From Bacteroidales bacterium (lineage in GTDB: Bacteria > Bacteroidota > Bacteroidia > Bacteroidales > UBA10428): DNA of 64,000 nt. Positions within the stretch are counted from its first letter, which is position 1. Every line of letters starts with the position of its first letter. Made by a program: the position numbers and the translations under genes. Under the pieces are notes generated by a model that saw only the letters and a list, made by a program, of their open reading frames with translations, was not told where the DNA came from and searched no databases. The stretch covers positions 1 through 64,000 of the forward strand of contig JAFGKY010000099.1 of the NCBI GenBank assembly GCA_016928305.1, written 5' to 3'. Of this stretch, positions 28,188 through 36,970 are shown piece after piece.

Positions 28188-28216
28188 GGGGATAAAGATA
28201 AAGTAAAATAGAATAA

Positions 28217-28248
28217 GTTTGAAAGTTCGAAAGTTTGAAAGTTCGAAA
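28217..28248. repeat. Four 8-bp tandem repeats (GTTYGAAA)
   Basis: Units gtttgaaa and gttcgaaa alternate four times, followed directly by the CCTGCC palindrome. No coding potential. Confidence 0.7.
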
Positions 28249-28253
28249 GCCTG

Positions 28254-28269
28254 CCTGCCGTATGGCAGG
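28254..28269. repeat. CCTGCC-GTAT-GGCAGG palindrome
   Basis: A perfect 6-bp stem with a four-base loop. A second element of the same 6-4-6 shape (cctgtc/gacagg) is at 60672-60687, so it is probably a dispersed repeat. Confidence 0.55.
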
Positions 28270-28311
28270 TTTGAAGATTTAAAGTTTTATTGATTCATAA
28301 ATCTTCTGTGG

Positions 28312-28402
28312 ACAGTGAACAGTGAACAGTGAACAGTGGACTGTGGACTGTGGACTGTGGATTGTAGACTGTAGACTGTGGACTGTAGACTATGAACTGT
28401 GA
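28312..28402. repeat. Thirteen heptanucleotide tandem repeats
   Basis: Continuous 7-bp units: acagtga three times, acagtgg, actgtgg three times, then variants attgtag, actgtag, actatga, actgtga. Units drift gradually along the array. It lies in the AraC/peroxiredoxin gap, 76 bp from the peroxiredoxin stop. Not a CRISPR: no spacers. Confidence 0.85.
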
Positions 28403-28432
28403 ACTTTAATATTAATCCACCAAACAACCAAT

Positions 28433-28460
28433 AAAAAAGGGTGTTTATCAGTCCCACCCT
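28433..28460 (-). terminator. Intrinsic terminator of the perR-katA-prx operon
   Basis: On the minus strand GGGTG-containing arm 28460-28455 pairs with 28443-28438, followed by a run of six T (plus-strand AAAAAA at 28433-28438). It lies 18 bases after the peroxiredoxin stop. Confidence 0.8.
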
Positions 28461-28477
28461 CTTTTAAAATCAACCTA

Positions 28478-29185
28478 TTATTTTTTCAGAACGGTTTTCA
28501 ACACCTTGTCCTTGTCGAGGGCTTTGGTGCAGAAGAACCAGTCGTAGCAATGCATTTCATCTTTGCTTTCCATACGTTCTTTGGCGACACCGCAGGAACC
28601 TGCTGTCGGGACAATCACATCGTCGCCCGGGCGCCAGTCGGCAGGCAGTGCCACTGAAAAGGCATCGGCGGTCTGCAAGCCAATCAATACACGGTACAAT
28701 TCATCAAAATTCCTCCCCATACTCAGTGGATAGTAAATGATGGTACGTATGATACCCTTCGGGTCGATATAGAAAACAGCCCTGACGGCTTTTGTGGTTG
28801 CCTCACCAGGTTGTATCATACCATATTTTTTTGCGACTTCCATGGTAATATCCTCGATCAGGGGAAACTTGACCTCAACATTTTTCATCCCTTTGTATTC
28901 AATCTTTTCTTTTATTGTCCTGAGCCAGGCTATATGACTGTATAACCCGTCTACCGAAAGACCCACCAGCTTACAGTTGGCTTCGGTAAATTGAGCTTCC
29001 ATTGTGGCGAAGGTCATAAACTCCGAAGTACACACAGGTGTAAAATCAGCCGGGTGACTGAACAAGATCACCCAATTTCCCTTAAAATCTGAAGGGAAGT
29101 TAATGTTTCCCTGAGTTGTTACAGCTGTAAATTCAGGTGCGGGATCACCGATCCGCGGCATCGATACTACTTGATTCTCTTCCAT
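28478..29185 (-). CDS. Peroxiredoxin, Prx6/archaeal-type
   Basis: 235 residues. It reduces hydrogen peroxide and alkyl peroxides in the cytoplasm. Peroxidatic Cys52 sits in HPADFTPVCTSE; the conserved active-site Arg is probably within KAVRAVFYID (about 134). The C-terminal arm is long and carries Cys197, Cys212 and Cys218 (GSCGVAKERM, MHCYDWFFC), the arrangement of archaeal multi-Cys Prx6 enzymes, so an intramolecular disulphide relay is likely rather than a strict 1-Cys mechanism. Last gene of the PerR operon, 35 bp after katA, followed by an intrinsic terminator. Confidence 0.9.
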   Translation of the reverse strand: MEENQVVSMPRIGDPAPEFTAVTTQGNINFPSDFKGNWVILFSHPADFTPVCTSEFMTFATMEAQFTEANCKLVGLSVDGLYSHIAWLRTIKEKIEYKGMKNVEVKFPLIEDITMEVAKKYGMIQPGEATTKAVRAVFYIDPKGIIRTIIYYPLSMGRNFDELYRVLIGLQTADAFSVALPADWRPGDDVIVPTAGSCGVAKERMESKDEMHCYDWFFCTKALDKDKVLKTVLKK

Positions 29186-29220
29186 AATAATTCTATTTAA
29201 GTTAATAATAATGAATTTAT

Positions 29221-30693
29221 TTACGGTTTATAATGATATTTCAGTCCTGTTGCAACCTGCAAGGCCAGTTCTTTATCGGCTTTATAAAAATGTGACAACT
29301 GACGCTTAAGAATCTCATCACGTTTGGGGCCGGTAATGCCGCTCATTGAGCTGACAAAATTGTTAACCGTATTTTGCCTCTCAGCATTTGTCATTACTTT
29401 CCTGAACAGCATGCCGGGCTGGGTAAAATGGTCATCATCATTTTTATTGCGGTCATATGTATCAGCAACATCGGCATCGAGTTTCATGGGAGGCTCTTTA
29501 TAACTTAAATCAGCCACAATATCATCAAAACTGTTTGGATAATAATTCGGGCTGTCTCCCCCGTTGCCATCTGCACTCATGAAGCCGTCACGCTGGTGAT
29601 GGTGAACCGGCGCTATGGGCCGGTTAACCGGTATCTGCTCATAGTTGACACCCAGCCTGTAACGGTGGGCATCCGGATAGGCCAGAATTCTTCCCTGCAA
29701 AAGTTTGTCGGGTGAAAGACCGATCCCATCAACAGTATGGGCGGGGGCAAAGGCTGATTGTTCCACATCGGCATGGTAGTTAGCGGGGATTTCATTTAAT
29801 TCCATGATCCCAACATCCAACAGGGGATACTCGGAATGCGGCCATACTTTGGTAATATCAAACGGATTCCACCGGAATTTCTTTGCCTGTTCTTCCGACA
29901 TCACCTGGATTTTTAAAGCCCACCTGGGAAAATTGCCTTTTTCGATGGCTTCAACCAGGTCACGCTGAGCATAATCGGGATCTTTTCCTTTCAGTTCTTC
30001 GGCCTGCGGCCCTGTTAATGTTCTGATGCCCTGTTGTGTTTTGAAATGAAATTTAACCCATGTCCTTTCATTGTTCTTATTAATCATTGAAAAGGTATGG
30101 CTTCCATAGCCGTTCATAAACCTGTACCCATCAGGTGTTCCCCTGTCACTGAACAAAACCATCACCTGGTGAAGGCTTTCGGGATTCAAACTCCAATAGT
30201 CCCACATCATGGTCGGGCTTTTCAGGTTCGTTTTTGGATCACGCTTCTGGGTATGGACAAAATCAGGGAATTTCTTGGCATCTTTGATAAAAAATACGGG
30301 AGTATTATTCCCTACCAGGTCCCAGTTACCGTCTTCCGTGTAAAACTTCACGGCAAATCCACGGGGATCCCGCTCAGTGTCGGCACTGCCTTTTTCTCCT
30401 CCCACAGTCGAAAACCTCACAAAGACACGGCATTCATTTCCCACCTTGCTGAAGATTTTAGCTTTCGTGTACTTTGTGATATCATGGGTTACCCTGAATT
30501 TACCAAAAGCGCCTGTGCCCTTGGCATGCACAACGCGTTCAGGGATCCGCTCACGGTTAAAATGAGCCAGTTTTTCATGCAGGGTGAAATCCTGTAATAA
30601 TACAGGTCCCCTGTGACCAACAGTCATGCTGTCTTCGTTCTCGAAGTATGGCTTGCCCGAGGCCGTTGTCAGTTTCTTTTCCTTGTCTTTCAT
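29221..30693 (-). CDS. katA: Catalase, small-subunit haem type
   Basis: 490 residues, the length of clade-3 monofunctional catalases. It dismutates hydrogen peroxide. Distal His56 (RVVHAKG), Asn129 (LVGNNTPVFF) and proximal haem ligand Tyr339 (RILAYPDAHRYRLG) are present. It is the third gene of the perR operon, 29 bp after the DUF454 gene. A palindromic AATTATATAATT at 30707-30718 in that gap resembles a PerR box and could give extra peroxide control or an internal start. Ends 35 bp before the peroxiredoxin gene. Confidence 0.95.
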   Translation of the reverse strand: MKDKEKKLTTASGKPYFENEDSMTVGHRGPVLLQDFTLHEKLAHFNRERIPERVVHAKGTGAFGKFRVTHDITKYTKAKIFSKVGNECRVFVRFSTVGGEKGSADTERDPRGFAVKFYTEDGNWDLVGNNTPVFFIKDAKKFPDFVHTQKRDPKTNLKSPTMMWDYWSLNPESLHQVMVLFSDRGTPDGYRFMNGYGSHTFSMINKNNERTWVKFHFKTQQGIRTLTGPQAEELKGKDPDYAQRDLVEAIEKGNFPRWALKIQVMSEEQAKKFRWNPFDITKVWPHSEYPLLDVGIMELNEIPANYHADVEQSAFAPAHTVDGIGLSPDKLLQGRILAYPDAHRYRLGVNYEQIPVNRPIAPVHHHQRDGFMSADGNGGDSPNYYPNSFDDIVADLSYKEPPMKLDADVADTYDRNKNDDDHFTQPGMLFRKVMTNAERQNTVNNFVSSMSGITGPKRDEILKRQLSHFYKADKELALQVATGLKYHYKP

Positions 30694-30706
30694 ACACTTT
30701 GTTTTT

Positions 30707-30718
30707 AATTATATAATT
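30707..30718. promoter_or_regulatory. Possible internal PerR-type box before katA
   Basis: AATTATATAATT is a perfect 12-base palindrome close to the centre of known TTATAATNATTATAA PerR boxes. It lies 14 bases before the katA ATG. Confidence 0.35.
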
Positions 30719-30722
30719 GCGA

Positions 30723-31100
30723 CTATTTGCGATTATTGTCAATTGTCGGCAGCATAAATCCCATAACAATGGTGCCTGTTGCACCAATAAATAAAAGAAT
30801 AATTCTTATCGTCATTGATTGAATAAAAACGAAAGCAGAAATGAATATCATCGACCACATCAGAAAAATGGAAAATAACTTTGTTTTTAGTGTTAATCCC
30901 TTCTTTTGCTGAAACTCAAGAATGGCTGATCCCACATATTTGTTTTGGATTAATTGCTGATAAAGCCGTTCTGAACTACGCACATACAATCCGGCCGTTA
31001 ACAGCAGAAAAGGTGTGGTGGGCAATCCCGGAATAAAGATTCCTACCATCCCCAAGCAAAGTGAAAGCGTCCCTAACGTAATTAAAATAGCCCTATGCAT
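30723..31100 (-). CDS. DUF454 (YbaN-like) inner membrane protein
   Basis: 125 residues with three to four hydrophobic segments. The N-terminal ILITLGTLSLCLGMVGIFIPGLPTTPFLLLTAGLY is the DUF454 hallmark (G-x-x-G-x-x-x-PxLPTTPF). Function is unknown; in several bacteria the gene accompanies haem or iron and oxidative-stress genes. Here it starts 3 bp after the perR stop and precedes katA, so it belongs to the peroxide regulon. Confidence 0.85.
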   Translation of the reverse strand: MHRAILITLGTLSLCLGMVGIFIPGLPTTPFLLLTAGLYVRSSERLYQQLIQNKYVGSAILEFQQKKGLTLKTKLFSIFLMWSMIFISAFVFIQSMTIRIILLFIGATGTIVMGFMLPTIDNNRK

Positions 31101-31103
31101 CGG

Positions 31104-31538
31104 TTAAACCGTATTAGACTTAAGATTTTTAAACTTACCAATCAATTGCAACCTGATTTCTTCAATTTTAAAACCAGGGATTTCCTTATTTTTAAAATGC
31201 TTTTCAATCAGATGATTGAGCTCTTCATCAAAATAATCTTCAATTCTTTCTGAATCAGGACAATACAAATGATGATGCCTTTCTAGTATGGCATCATAAC
31301 GCATAATATCTTTTTCCGTATTGACCTTTCTTACCAGTTGATTGGATACTAATGTATCGAGAACTTTATATACAGTACCTTCTGCCACATTGGGAAATTT
31401 TTTCCTTATATAATCATAGATCTTCTCGGCTGTCGGATGATTGTGAAGTTTCTCAAAAGCTTCCAATATGGCCAGCCGCTGCGGTGTAACCCTGAGCCCT
31501 TTTGCAACCAGCCTGTTTTTTAAATTGGTAATGGTCAT
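31104..31538 (-). CDS. perR: Fur-family peroxide regulator, PerR-like
   Basis: 144 residues. Winged helix (LRVTPQRLAILEAFEKLHNHPTAEKIY, GTVYKVLDTLV) then a dimerisation domain. Candidate regulatory metal ligands are His34, Asp82 (MRYDA), His88/His90 (RHHHLY) and Asp104 (or Glu100). Only one cysteine is present (Cys93 in CPDS), so neither CxxC of the classical structural zinc site exists; this is a departure from Bacillus-type PerR. The Asp in the RYD motif favours PerR over Fur. It heads an operon with DUF454, katA and a peroxiredoxin, and its own promoter carries inverted repeats, so autoregulated peroxide sensing is likely. Confidence 0.85.
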   Translation of the reverse strand: MTITNLKNRLVAKGLRVTPQRLAILEAFEKLHNHPTAEKIYDYIRKKFPNVAEGTVYKVLDTLVSNQLVRKVNTEKDIMRYDAILERHHHLYCPDSERIEDYFDEELNHLIEKHFKNKEIPGFKIEEIRLQLIGKFKNLKSNTV

Positions 31539-31553
31539 GATATTAATTATCTG

Positions 31554-31612
31554 ATAAGAATTATTCTTATAAAAGAATAAACAAATTTAAGAAAATTCTT
31601 TTTAAGAATCAA
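31554..31612 (-). promoter_or_regulatory. perR promoter with two PerR-box-like operators
   Basis: On the minus strand, TTG at 31612-31610 and the -7 TAAATTTG at 31589-31582 are separated by 20 bases, a good Bacteroidota promoter. Box A, ATAAGAAT-t-ATTCTTAT at 31554-31570, is a perfect 17-base palindrome just past the start point; box B, ATTCTT-ttt-AAGAAT at 31595-31609, fills the spacer between the two promoter elements. Occupancy of either would block transcription. Confidence 0.75.
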
Positions 31613-31803
31613 GCATGCATTTATAAAAATAACTTCCATCGAAAATGAAGGCTGAAATCCTTTCACAATGTGCTTTTTAACAAAATAATTCCGGCTGTTT
31701 TATGGTTTAAGCCTCCCCTGGCAGATAAAACTTTGAGAAAATGTGGTAAAACTTATACTTTATTTGCTATTTTTATTATAAATCAACTTAAACCTCATTA
31801 AAA

Positions 31804-32733
31804 ATGAAGAAACACATAATTTTCATTCTGGGCTTATGCCTGGTATTTCAGTTTATGAACGCGCAGTTAACCGAAGCAGAAGAAAAACTCCGGACACAAT
31901 CCGCCGATAGCATCGAAGGATGGAAAAAAGGAGGTACCTTTTTTCTGAATTTTGCACAGACATCTCTGACAAACTGGGCCGCAGGGGGAAATAATTCTGT
32001 TGCCATAAATGGCCTTGCAAGTTTGTTTGGCAATTATAAAAAAGGGAAATCCGTATGGGACAACAGCCTTGATATTGGCTATGGCTTTCTCAAACAGGGC
32101 AAAGAAGGAATTGTGAAAACCGATGACAAATTTGATTTTTTATCGAAATACGGGCGGCATGCTTTTAAGTCCTGGTATTATTCAGCCTTGCTGAATTTCA
32201 GGACGCAGCTCACAAATGGTTATATTTACAATGACCCGCCCAAGGAGGACAGTGTTATTTCTGCATTGCTGGCCCCGGCTTATTTATTAGGGGCGATAGG
32301 GCTCGATTACAAGCCCAATGATATTTTTAGTGCGTTCATCGCCCCGCTGACCATGAAAGTAACTTTTGTCAACGATCAGGTTCTTGCTGATGCAGGAGCC
32401 TTCGGTGTTGATCCTGGTCAGAAAACCCGCGGAGAGTTTGGCGGTTACATCCGCCTGGCATTTAAAAAGGATCTTGTTAAAAATATCAATTTTGCCACCA
32501 AGATTGATTTCTTTTCCAATTACCTGGATGATCCACAGAATATCGATATTAACTGGGAGGCACTTCTGGCAATGAAAATAACCAAATACATTGCAGCCTC
32601 CCTTTCAACACAGCTCATCTACGATGATGACATCGGCATCATCGAAGATCCGGACAGTGATACACCGGAACAAGTCTTTTCCAAGATCCAGTTCAAAGAA
32701 ATCCTTGGCATTGGCTTTACCGTGAAATTCTAA
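31804..32733 (+). CDS. DUF3078-family outer-membrane protein
   Basis: 309 residues with signal peptide (QFMNAQ). The start of the mature protein, GWKKGGTFFLNFAQTSLTNWAAGG, is the DUF3078 signature; the rest is amphipathic beta strands ending LGIGFTVKF, as in outer-membrane barrels. Found almost only in Bacteroidota, with no known role. It stands alone before mscL, 36 bp apart on the same strand, so they may share a transcript. Confidence 0.85.
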   Translation: MKKHIIFILGLCLVFQFMNAQLTEAEEKLRTQSADSIEGWKKGGTFFLNFAQTSLTNWAAGGNNSVAINGLASLFGNYKKGKSVWDNSLDIGYGFLKQGKEGIVKTDDKFDFLSKYGRHAFKSWYYSALLNFRTQLTNGYIYNDPPKEDSVISALLAPAYLLGAIGLDYKPNDIFSAFIAPLTMKVTFVNDQVLADAGAFGVDPGQKTRGEFGGYIRLAFKKDLVKNINFATKIDFFSNYLDDPQNIDINWEALLAMKITKYIAASLSTQLIYDDDIGIIEDPDSDTPEQVFSKIQFKEILGIGFTVKF

Positions 32734-32769
32734 CCTATTATTATAGTTCTAATTAAATCAATTTAAATC

Positions 32770-33183
32770 ATGAAACTAATACAGGAATTCAAGCAATTTG
32801 CCGTGAAAGGCAATATGATTGACATGGCTGTTGGTATCATCATCGGCAGTGCTTTCGGGAAAATAGTAGCTTCACTGGTCAATGACGTGCTTATGCCTCC
32901 CCTGGGCCTGCTGATCGGCGGTGTTGATTTTACCGACCTGAAGGCCACCCTGAAACAGGCATCCGTAAACGAACTGGGAGAGGCGGTTCCGGCTGTAACT
33001 CTTAATTACGGTACCTTCGTTCAAACCGCCATTGACTTTCTGATCATTGCAATTGTCGTTTTCATCATGATCAAAGCCATAAACAGCTTGAAGAAGAAAG
33101 AAGAAGTGGCACCTTCAGCTCCTCCTCCACCAACCAAAGATCAGCAGCTGCTGACCGAGATAAGGGATTTACTGAAAAAATAA
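32770..33183 (+). CDS. mscL: Large-conductance mechanosensitive channel
   Basis: 137 residues, the normal length. Releases solutes on hypo-osmotic shock through a pentameric inner-membrane pore. The N-terminal amphipathic helix ([27 protein letters not shown]) and first pore helix, NDVLMPPLG loop, second helix ([17 protein letters not shown]) and a C-terminal cytoplasmic helix ([15 protein letters not shown]) are all present. Strong intrinsic terminator follows at 33215. Confidence 0.95.
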   Translation: MKLIQEFKQFAVKGNMIDMAVGIIIGSAFGKIVASLVNDVLMPPLGLLIGGVDFTDLKATLKQASVNELGEAVPAVTLNYGTFVQTAIDFLIIAIVVFIMIKAINSLKKKEEVAPSAPPPPTKDQQLLTEIRDLLKK

Positions 33184-33214
33184 GGATGTCCACTCTTTTT
33201 TCCCTGAGAAGCAA

Positions 33215-33241
33215 AGCCTGCCGATATCGGCAGGCTTTTTT
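33215..33241 (+). terminator. Intrinsic terminator after mscL
   Basis: A perfect 22-base palindrome (AGCCTGCCGAT/ATCGGCAGGCT, 33215-33236) is followed by five or six T. Confidence 0.9.
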
Positions 33242-33375
33242 ACGGATGAGTTACGTGCTTCCCATACAAGCTATACAAATTCGAAGGATACAATACCTTC
33301 TTCCAACCGTTCGTTATTTAATTCATTACAAGTAACGAAAAGATATATTAACTTGCTGCTTTAATTTTAATGTTT

Positions 33376-34071
33376 ATGAAACGGATCGGATTAATAGGAG
33401 GCCTTGGCCCTGAAGCTACGGTCGATTACTATAAAGAAATCATCAATGCTTTCAAAAACGGTGACAGGAAACCTGAATACCCCGAGATCATCATATACAG
33501 CGTCAACATGTGGGAATTCGTGGATATGTTGACACGACAGGAATTTGACGTTGCAACCGATTATCTGCTGAGGAAAATTGAAGCATTGCGGCAGGCAGGA
33601 GCTGAATTCGCCGCCATCTCGGCCAATACTCCTCATATACTATTTGACCGGCTGCAACAAAAAGCTGCACTGCCCCTGATAAGCATTGTTGAAGCAACCT
33701 GCCGGAGAGCCGTGGGAAAAGGATATAAGAAGCCGGGGTTGTTCGGGACAGGTTTCACCATGGATGCAACATTCTATCAGCAGGTGTTCAGCAAGCATGG
33801 AATAACGGTGGTTGCGCCTGAAGATGAGGATAAGAAGCTTATTAACAACAAATTGTTTACCGAGATTGAACTGGGTATATTTAAAAATGAAACCAGAAAA
33901 TTACTGGAAAATATCATCAAAAAGATGGTCGATCAGCAGCAGATTGATTCGATCATCCTTGGTTGTACTGAATTTCCTCTCATCCTCAGAGAGTCATCGT
34001 ACTCCGGCATTCCTGTATTGAATACCACGAGGATTCACGTTGAAGAAATTGTAACCTATTGTTCAGGGTGA
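33376..34071 (+). CDS. Aspartate/glutamate racemase-family protein
   Basis: 231 residues from ATG 33376. Two-domain Asp/Glu racemase fold: MKRIGLIGGLGPEATVDYY at the start, SANTPH at 82-87 and ILGCTEFPLIL around 195-204. In two-base racemases both half-sites carry Cys; here the second is intact (Cys197) but the first is Ala83 (ANT instead of CNT). The protein may therefore be a one-base lyase-like or otherwise altered member, as in some YgeA-like proteins. No neighbour indicates the substrate. Confidence 0.8.
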   Translation: MKRIGLIGGLGPEATVDYYKEIINAFKNGDRKPEYPEIIIYSVNMWEFVDMLTRQEFDVATDYLLRKIEALRQAGAEFAAISANTPHILFDRLQQKAALPLISIVEATCRRAVGKGYKKPGLFGTGFTMDATFYQQVFSKHGITVVAPEDEDKKLINNKLFTEIELGIFKNETRKLLENIIKKMVDQQQIDSIILGCTEFPLILRESSYSGIPVLNTTRIHVEEIVTYCSG

Positions 34072-34194
34072 AATGAATTCCAGGTGTAATCTGTAAAACA
34101 AAACGCTTGCAGGAATAACAATATATCGGGAAATGAATGAAAAATAAAGTCATAACTTGCATCGCTTAGTGTTTTTTTCTAATCTTTATTAAAA

Positions 34195-35208
34195 GTGGAA
34201 ATCAGGTTGTTTCCATACGTTCATAAAGACGGCTATATCAGGCTGCCGTTTCTCTTTCTACTGATTTTCATTTCATCAGAAATCCCGGCACAGGTCTCCC
34301 CTGTATACACAAAACACTATAACTACGAAGCTTTTGTCAACCCTGCCATAACCGGAAGAGACAAATACCCGTTGGTATGTATATCACATAAAAGAAACTG
34401 GTTGGGAACAAAGCACACTCCCAATACAACCTGTGCCGGAGGGTCGTTCCGGATCGGAGAATTTGACTTTTACACCCCAACCAAGATGCTTAACAAATCC
34501 GGATTCTTCTCGCGTGACAGGATGGGCATGGGAGGTTTTTTAATGCTGGAGCAAAACGGACCGCTGATGCAATTCTATTCTTCAGTAAACTATGCGTATT
34601 TTGTTCCGCTGAACGCGAATCATACAACCGAATTGTCATTCGGTCTGTCGGCTCAATTGCAGCATGCCAGCGTAAATGAAGATATGCTTGATCCGAACGA
34701 TCCCGGTGATCCTGAGCTGGCCGATCTGAATAACCTGCCTTATATTGCCGACGGTGGTTTTGGCGTCTACTTCCATACCGGCCAGTTCCATGCCGGAGCC
34801 AGCGTGAATGAATTGTTTCACAATGCCAGTCCCCTTGATGATGAACGGTATTTCAGCAATTCAATGGACTTTTCCTTCCAGACCGGTTATAAATTCTACC
34901 TGAAGTACTTCGACTTTGAGCCATCGGTTTTCATAGCAAAAATAGATAAGGATCCGCTTTATCACTATGCACAGGTAAAATTCTTTTACCGGAACTACAA
35001 CTGGCTGGCACTGGCCTATAAATCCACCCGGTCCGTTACTATATCAATTGGTTTGCGGGTTCGTCGCTGGCATCTCGCGTATGGTTATGAACAAAGCATA
35101 TCACGTCTGAGCAATTATTTTTCGGGTTCACACGAAATCATGCTTGGACTTAATATAGGATTATTTGAACCGGAAGGACTCCGGAAAACTGTACGCCGTA
35201 AACGATGA
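34195..35208 (+). CDS. T9SS PorP/SprF-family outer-membrane protein (1)
   Basis: 337 residues, starting with GTG. Signal peptide ends near EIPAQ. The family hallmark NYEAFVNPAITGRDKYPLVCISHKRNWLGTKHTP follows, then a 14-strand barrel ending in a basic tail. PorP/SprF proteins mediate surface attachment or release of T9SS cargoes with type B C-terminal domains. Its stop overlaps the ATG of the following CHU_C gene by four bases (ATGA), so the two proteins are translated together and probably interact. Confidence 0.9.
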   Translation: MEIRLFPYVHKDGYIRLPFLFLLIFISSEIPAQVSPVYTKHYNYEAFVNPAITGRDKYPLVCISHKRNWLGTKHTPNTTCAGGSFRIGEFDFYTPTKMLNKSGFFSRDRMGMGGFLMLEQNGPLMQFYSSVNYAYFVPLNANHTTELSFGLSAQLQHASVNEDMLDPNDPGDPELADLNNLPYIADGGFGVYFHTGQFHAGASVNELFHNASPLDDERYFSNSMDFSFQTGYKFYLKYFDFEPSVFIAKIDKDPLYHYAQVKFFYRNYNWLALAYKSTRSVTISIGLRVRRWHLAYGYEQSISRLSNYFSGSHEIMLGLNIGLFEPEGLRKTVRRKR

Positions 35209-36827
35209 AAAACAACTGCAAATACCGGATATGCATTCTGCTTCTTTTTGCAGGATGGATGACCTGCCTCCCCTCATGGCCTCAATATATTCAGAACGGA
35301 TCACTGGAAGGACCGCCTGGTGATGAATTCCCGCCTGATCTGTGGTTCTCTGATGACAGCTATAGTGATCCTGATCTTCTGGGCAGTTATACAACACCAA
35401 CCAGCTATACGACATATTTTCCTGCGGATGGAACAAATTTTGCACTCTTTCGGGCAAGGGGCGTGAATTACGCTGAATCATGGCACGGCCCAAGACAGCG
35501 GGAATACCTCTACCAGGAATTGTCAATTCCGTTGGAAAAAAACACCTGTTTCCGAATTGATGCCTATTTATGCACTAATCCTGATTATTCGGTCACCGAT
35601 ACTGAGAATCCCAATGTTGCCTTCCCACTGAAATTCCAGGTATGGGCATCCAATCGCCGGAACGGTCGCGATTTTCTGCTGGTTGACAGTGAACCCATCC
35701 GAAATACGGAATGGTACGACTATTCGTTCTACTTCTCGACACAGGATACGGCATATTCATACCTGCTTATTGAAAGCCAGTGGGACACGATAAATGTTAT
35801 GCCCAAACCATATTGTGGTATGATACTGATCGACAATCTGAGGCTTACCAGAATAGGTGATGCACAAGGTACACACAACGAATACACCCTGTACTACCAT
35901 GGAAATTACAGGGATACACTGGTTGCTCCGGATGCAATGGCATACCAATGGTTTCCCGCGAATGTTGTTTCTGACCCCAACAACCAATCGGTGGTCATGC
36001 AGACCTATACCGAAACCATTTCGGTGGAGATTAAACCCTGGGATGATTGTCCGTATCTGGATATATATCACGTTATACTCGACTGCGACACCTTGTTTTC
36101 ACAGGATACAAACCGTATTGTGAACCATTATTACCGCTACGAGGAAGATATCGTTCTCGAGGCATCCGAAGGTATTGCTTATGACTGGGAACCTGAGGTA
36201 AATTTAACGGCATATGATATAAGGGCGCCGCATCTTACTGCCTTTCACGACCATTATTCAGTGGCAATAACCAGCGAATACAATTGCTTCTTTCATGAAT
36301 ATTTCAATATTATTCTGCACTGTGATACCTTATATCCGGAAAAAACGATCACCGTCCTTGACACCCTTCTGGCTCCGGGATCTTCGATTCAGCTGATACC
36401 GCGGCACGGATGGCCGGATGATACCTGGCAGCCATCGCGTTACCTGAGCTGCATTGACTGTGAGAGTCCGATTTCAACACCTCAAAGTTCAGTCAGTTAT
36501 TCAGTAGCACTGACTGACGATTACAACTGTGAGCACAATGAAGTTTTTAACATAAGAATTGACCTGCGGATACCCAATACCATTACTCCAAACAGCGACG
36601 GATTCAACGATTGCCTCATGATATACGGGCTTCCTGAAGGTTCCTCCCTGAAGGTCTTCGACAAACAGGGGGTACTGGTTTATTCCAGGGATCCCTATAA
36701 TCCTGATGACTGCTGGTTCGGTTTTGACCAGCAGGGCCAGCCATTGAGAGCAGACACATACTGGTATGCTATTGATAATCCAGAGTTAGGAACGATCAGT
36801 ACCGGGTTTATCTTCCTGAAACGATAA
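35205..36827 (+). CDS. T9SS cargo with gliding-motility (CHU_C) C-terminal domain
   Basis: 540 residues with signal peptide (TCLPSWPQ). The region 25-235 (IQNGSLEGPPG ... CGMILIDNLRL) resembles a carbohydrate-binding jelly-roll module; the middle contains three similar beta repeats with CDTL motifs. The C-terminal 80 residues (TITPNSDGFNDCLMIYGL ... GFIFLKR) are the CHU_C/type B sorting domain. It is expected to be secreted by the T9SS and anchored through the overlapping PorP/SprF protein. Adhesin or binding protein; ligand unknown. Confidence 0.85.
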   Translation: MKNNCKYRICILLLFAGWMTCLPSWPQYIQNGSLEGPPGDEFPPDLWFSDDSYSDPDLLGSYTTPTSYTTYFPADGTNFALFRARGVNYAESWHGPRQREYLYQELSIPLEKNTCFRIDAYLCTNPDYSVTDTENPNVAFPLKFQVWASNRRNGRDFLLVDSEPIRNTEWYDYSFYFSTQDTAYSYLLIESQWDTINVMPKPYCGMILIDNLRLTRIGDAQGTHNEYTLYYHGNYRDTLVAPDAMAYQWFPANVVSDPNNQSVVMQTYTETISVEIKPWDDCPYLDIYHVILDCDTLFSQDTNRIVNHYYRYEEDIVLEASEGIAYDWEPEVNLTAYDIRAPHLTAFHDHYSVAITSEYNCFFHEYFNIILHCDTLYPEKTITVLDTLLAPGSSIQLIPRHGWPDDTWQPSRYLSCIDCESPISTPQSSVSYSVALTDDYNCEHNEVFNIRIDLRIPNTITPNSDGFNDCLMIYGLPEGSSLKVFDKQGVLVYSRDPYNPDDCWFGFDQQGQPLRADTYWYAIDNPELGTISTGFIFLKR

Positions 36828-36898
36828 GAAAGCCGGTTGTCTTTTTCGGATTTTACCTTTTTGATTCTGAATTCATTTTAATAAAATACTGGATTTTG

Positions 36899-36930
36899 TT
36901 GCCAGAATTCCATAATTTTACGTATCTTTC
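36899..36930 (+). promoter_or_regulatory. Putative promoter of caspase module 2
   Basis: TTG at 36899-36901 and TATCTTTC at 36923-36930 (one mismatch to TAnnTTTG), 21-base spacing, 40 bases before the ATG at 36971. Confidence 0.45.
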
Positions 36931-36970
36931 TGATAATAAGCCAGACCATAACTAAATCCTGACCTCAAAC

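Noticed and set aside
28312-28402. CRISPR array
   Set aside because: Units are 7 bp and head to tail with no spacers; no cas genes nearby.
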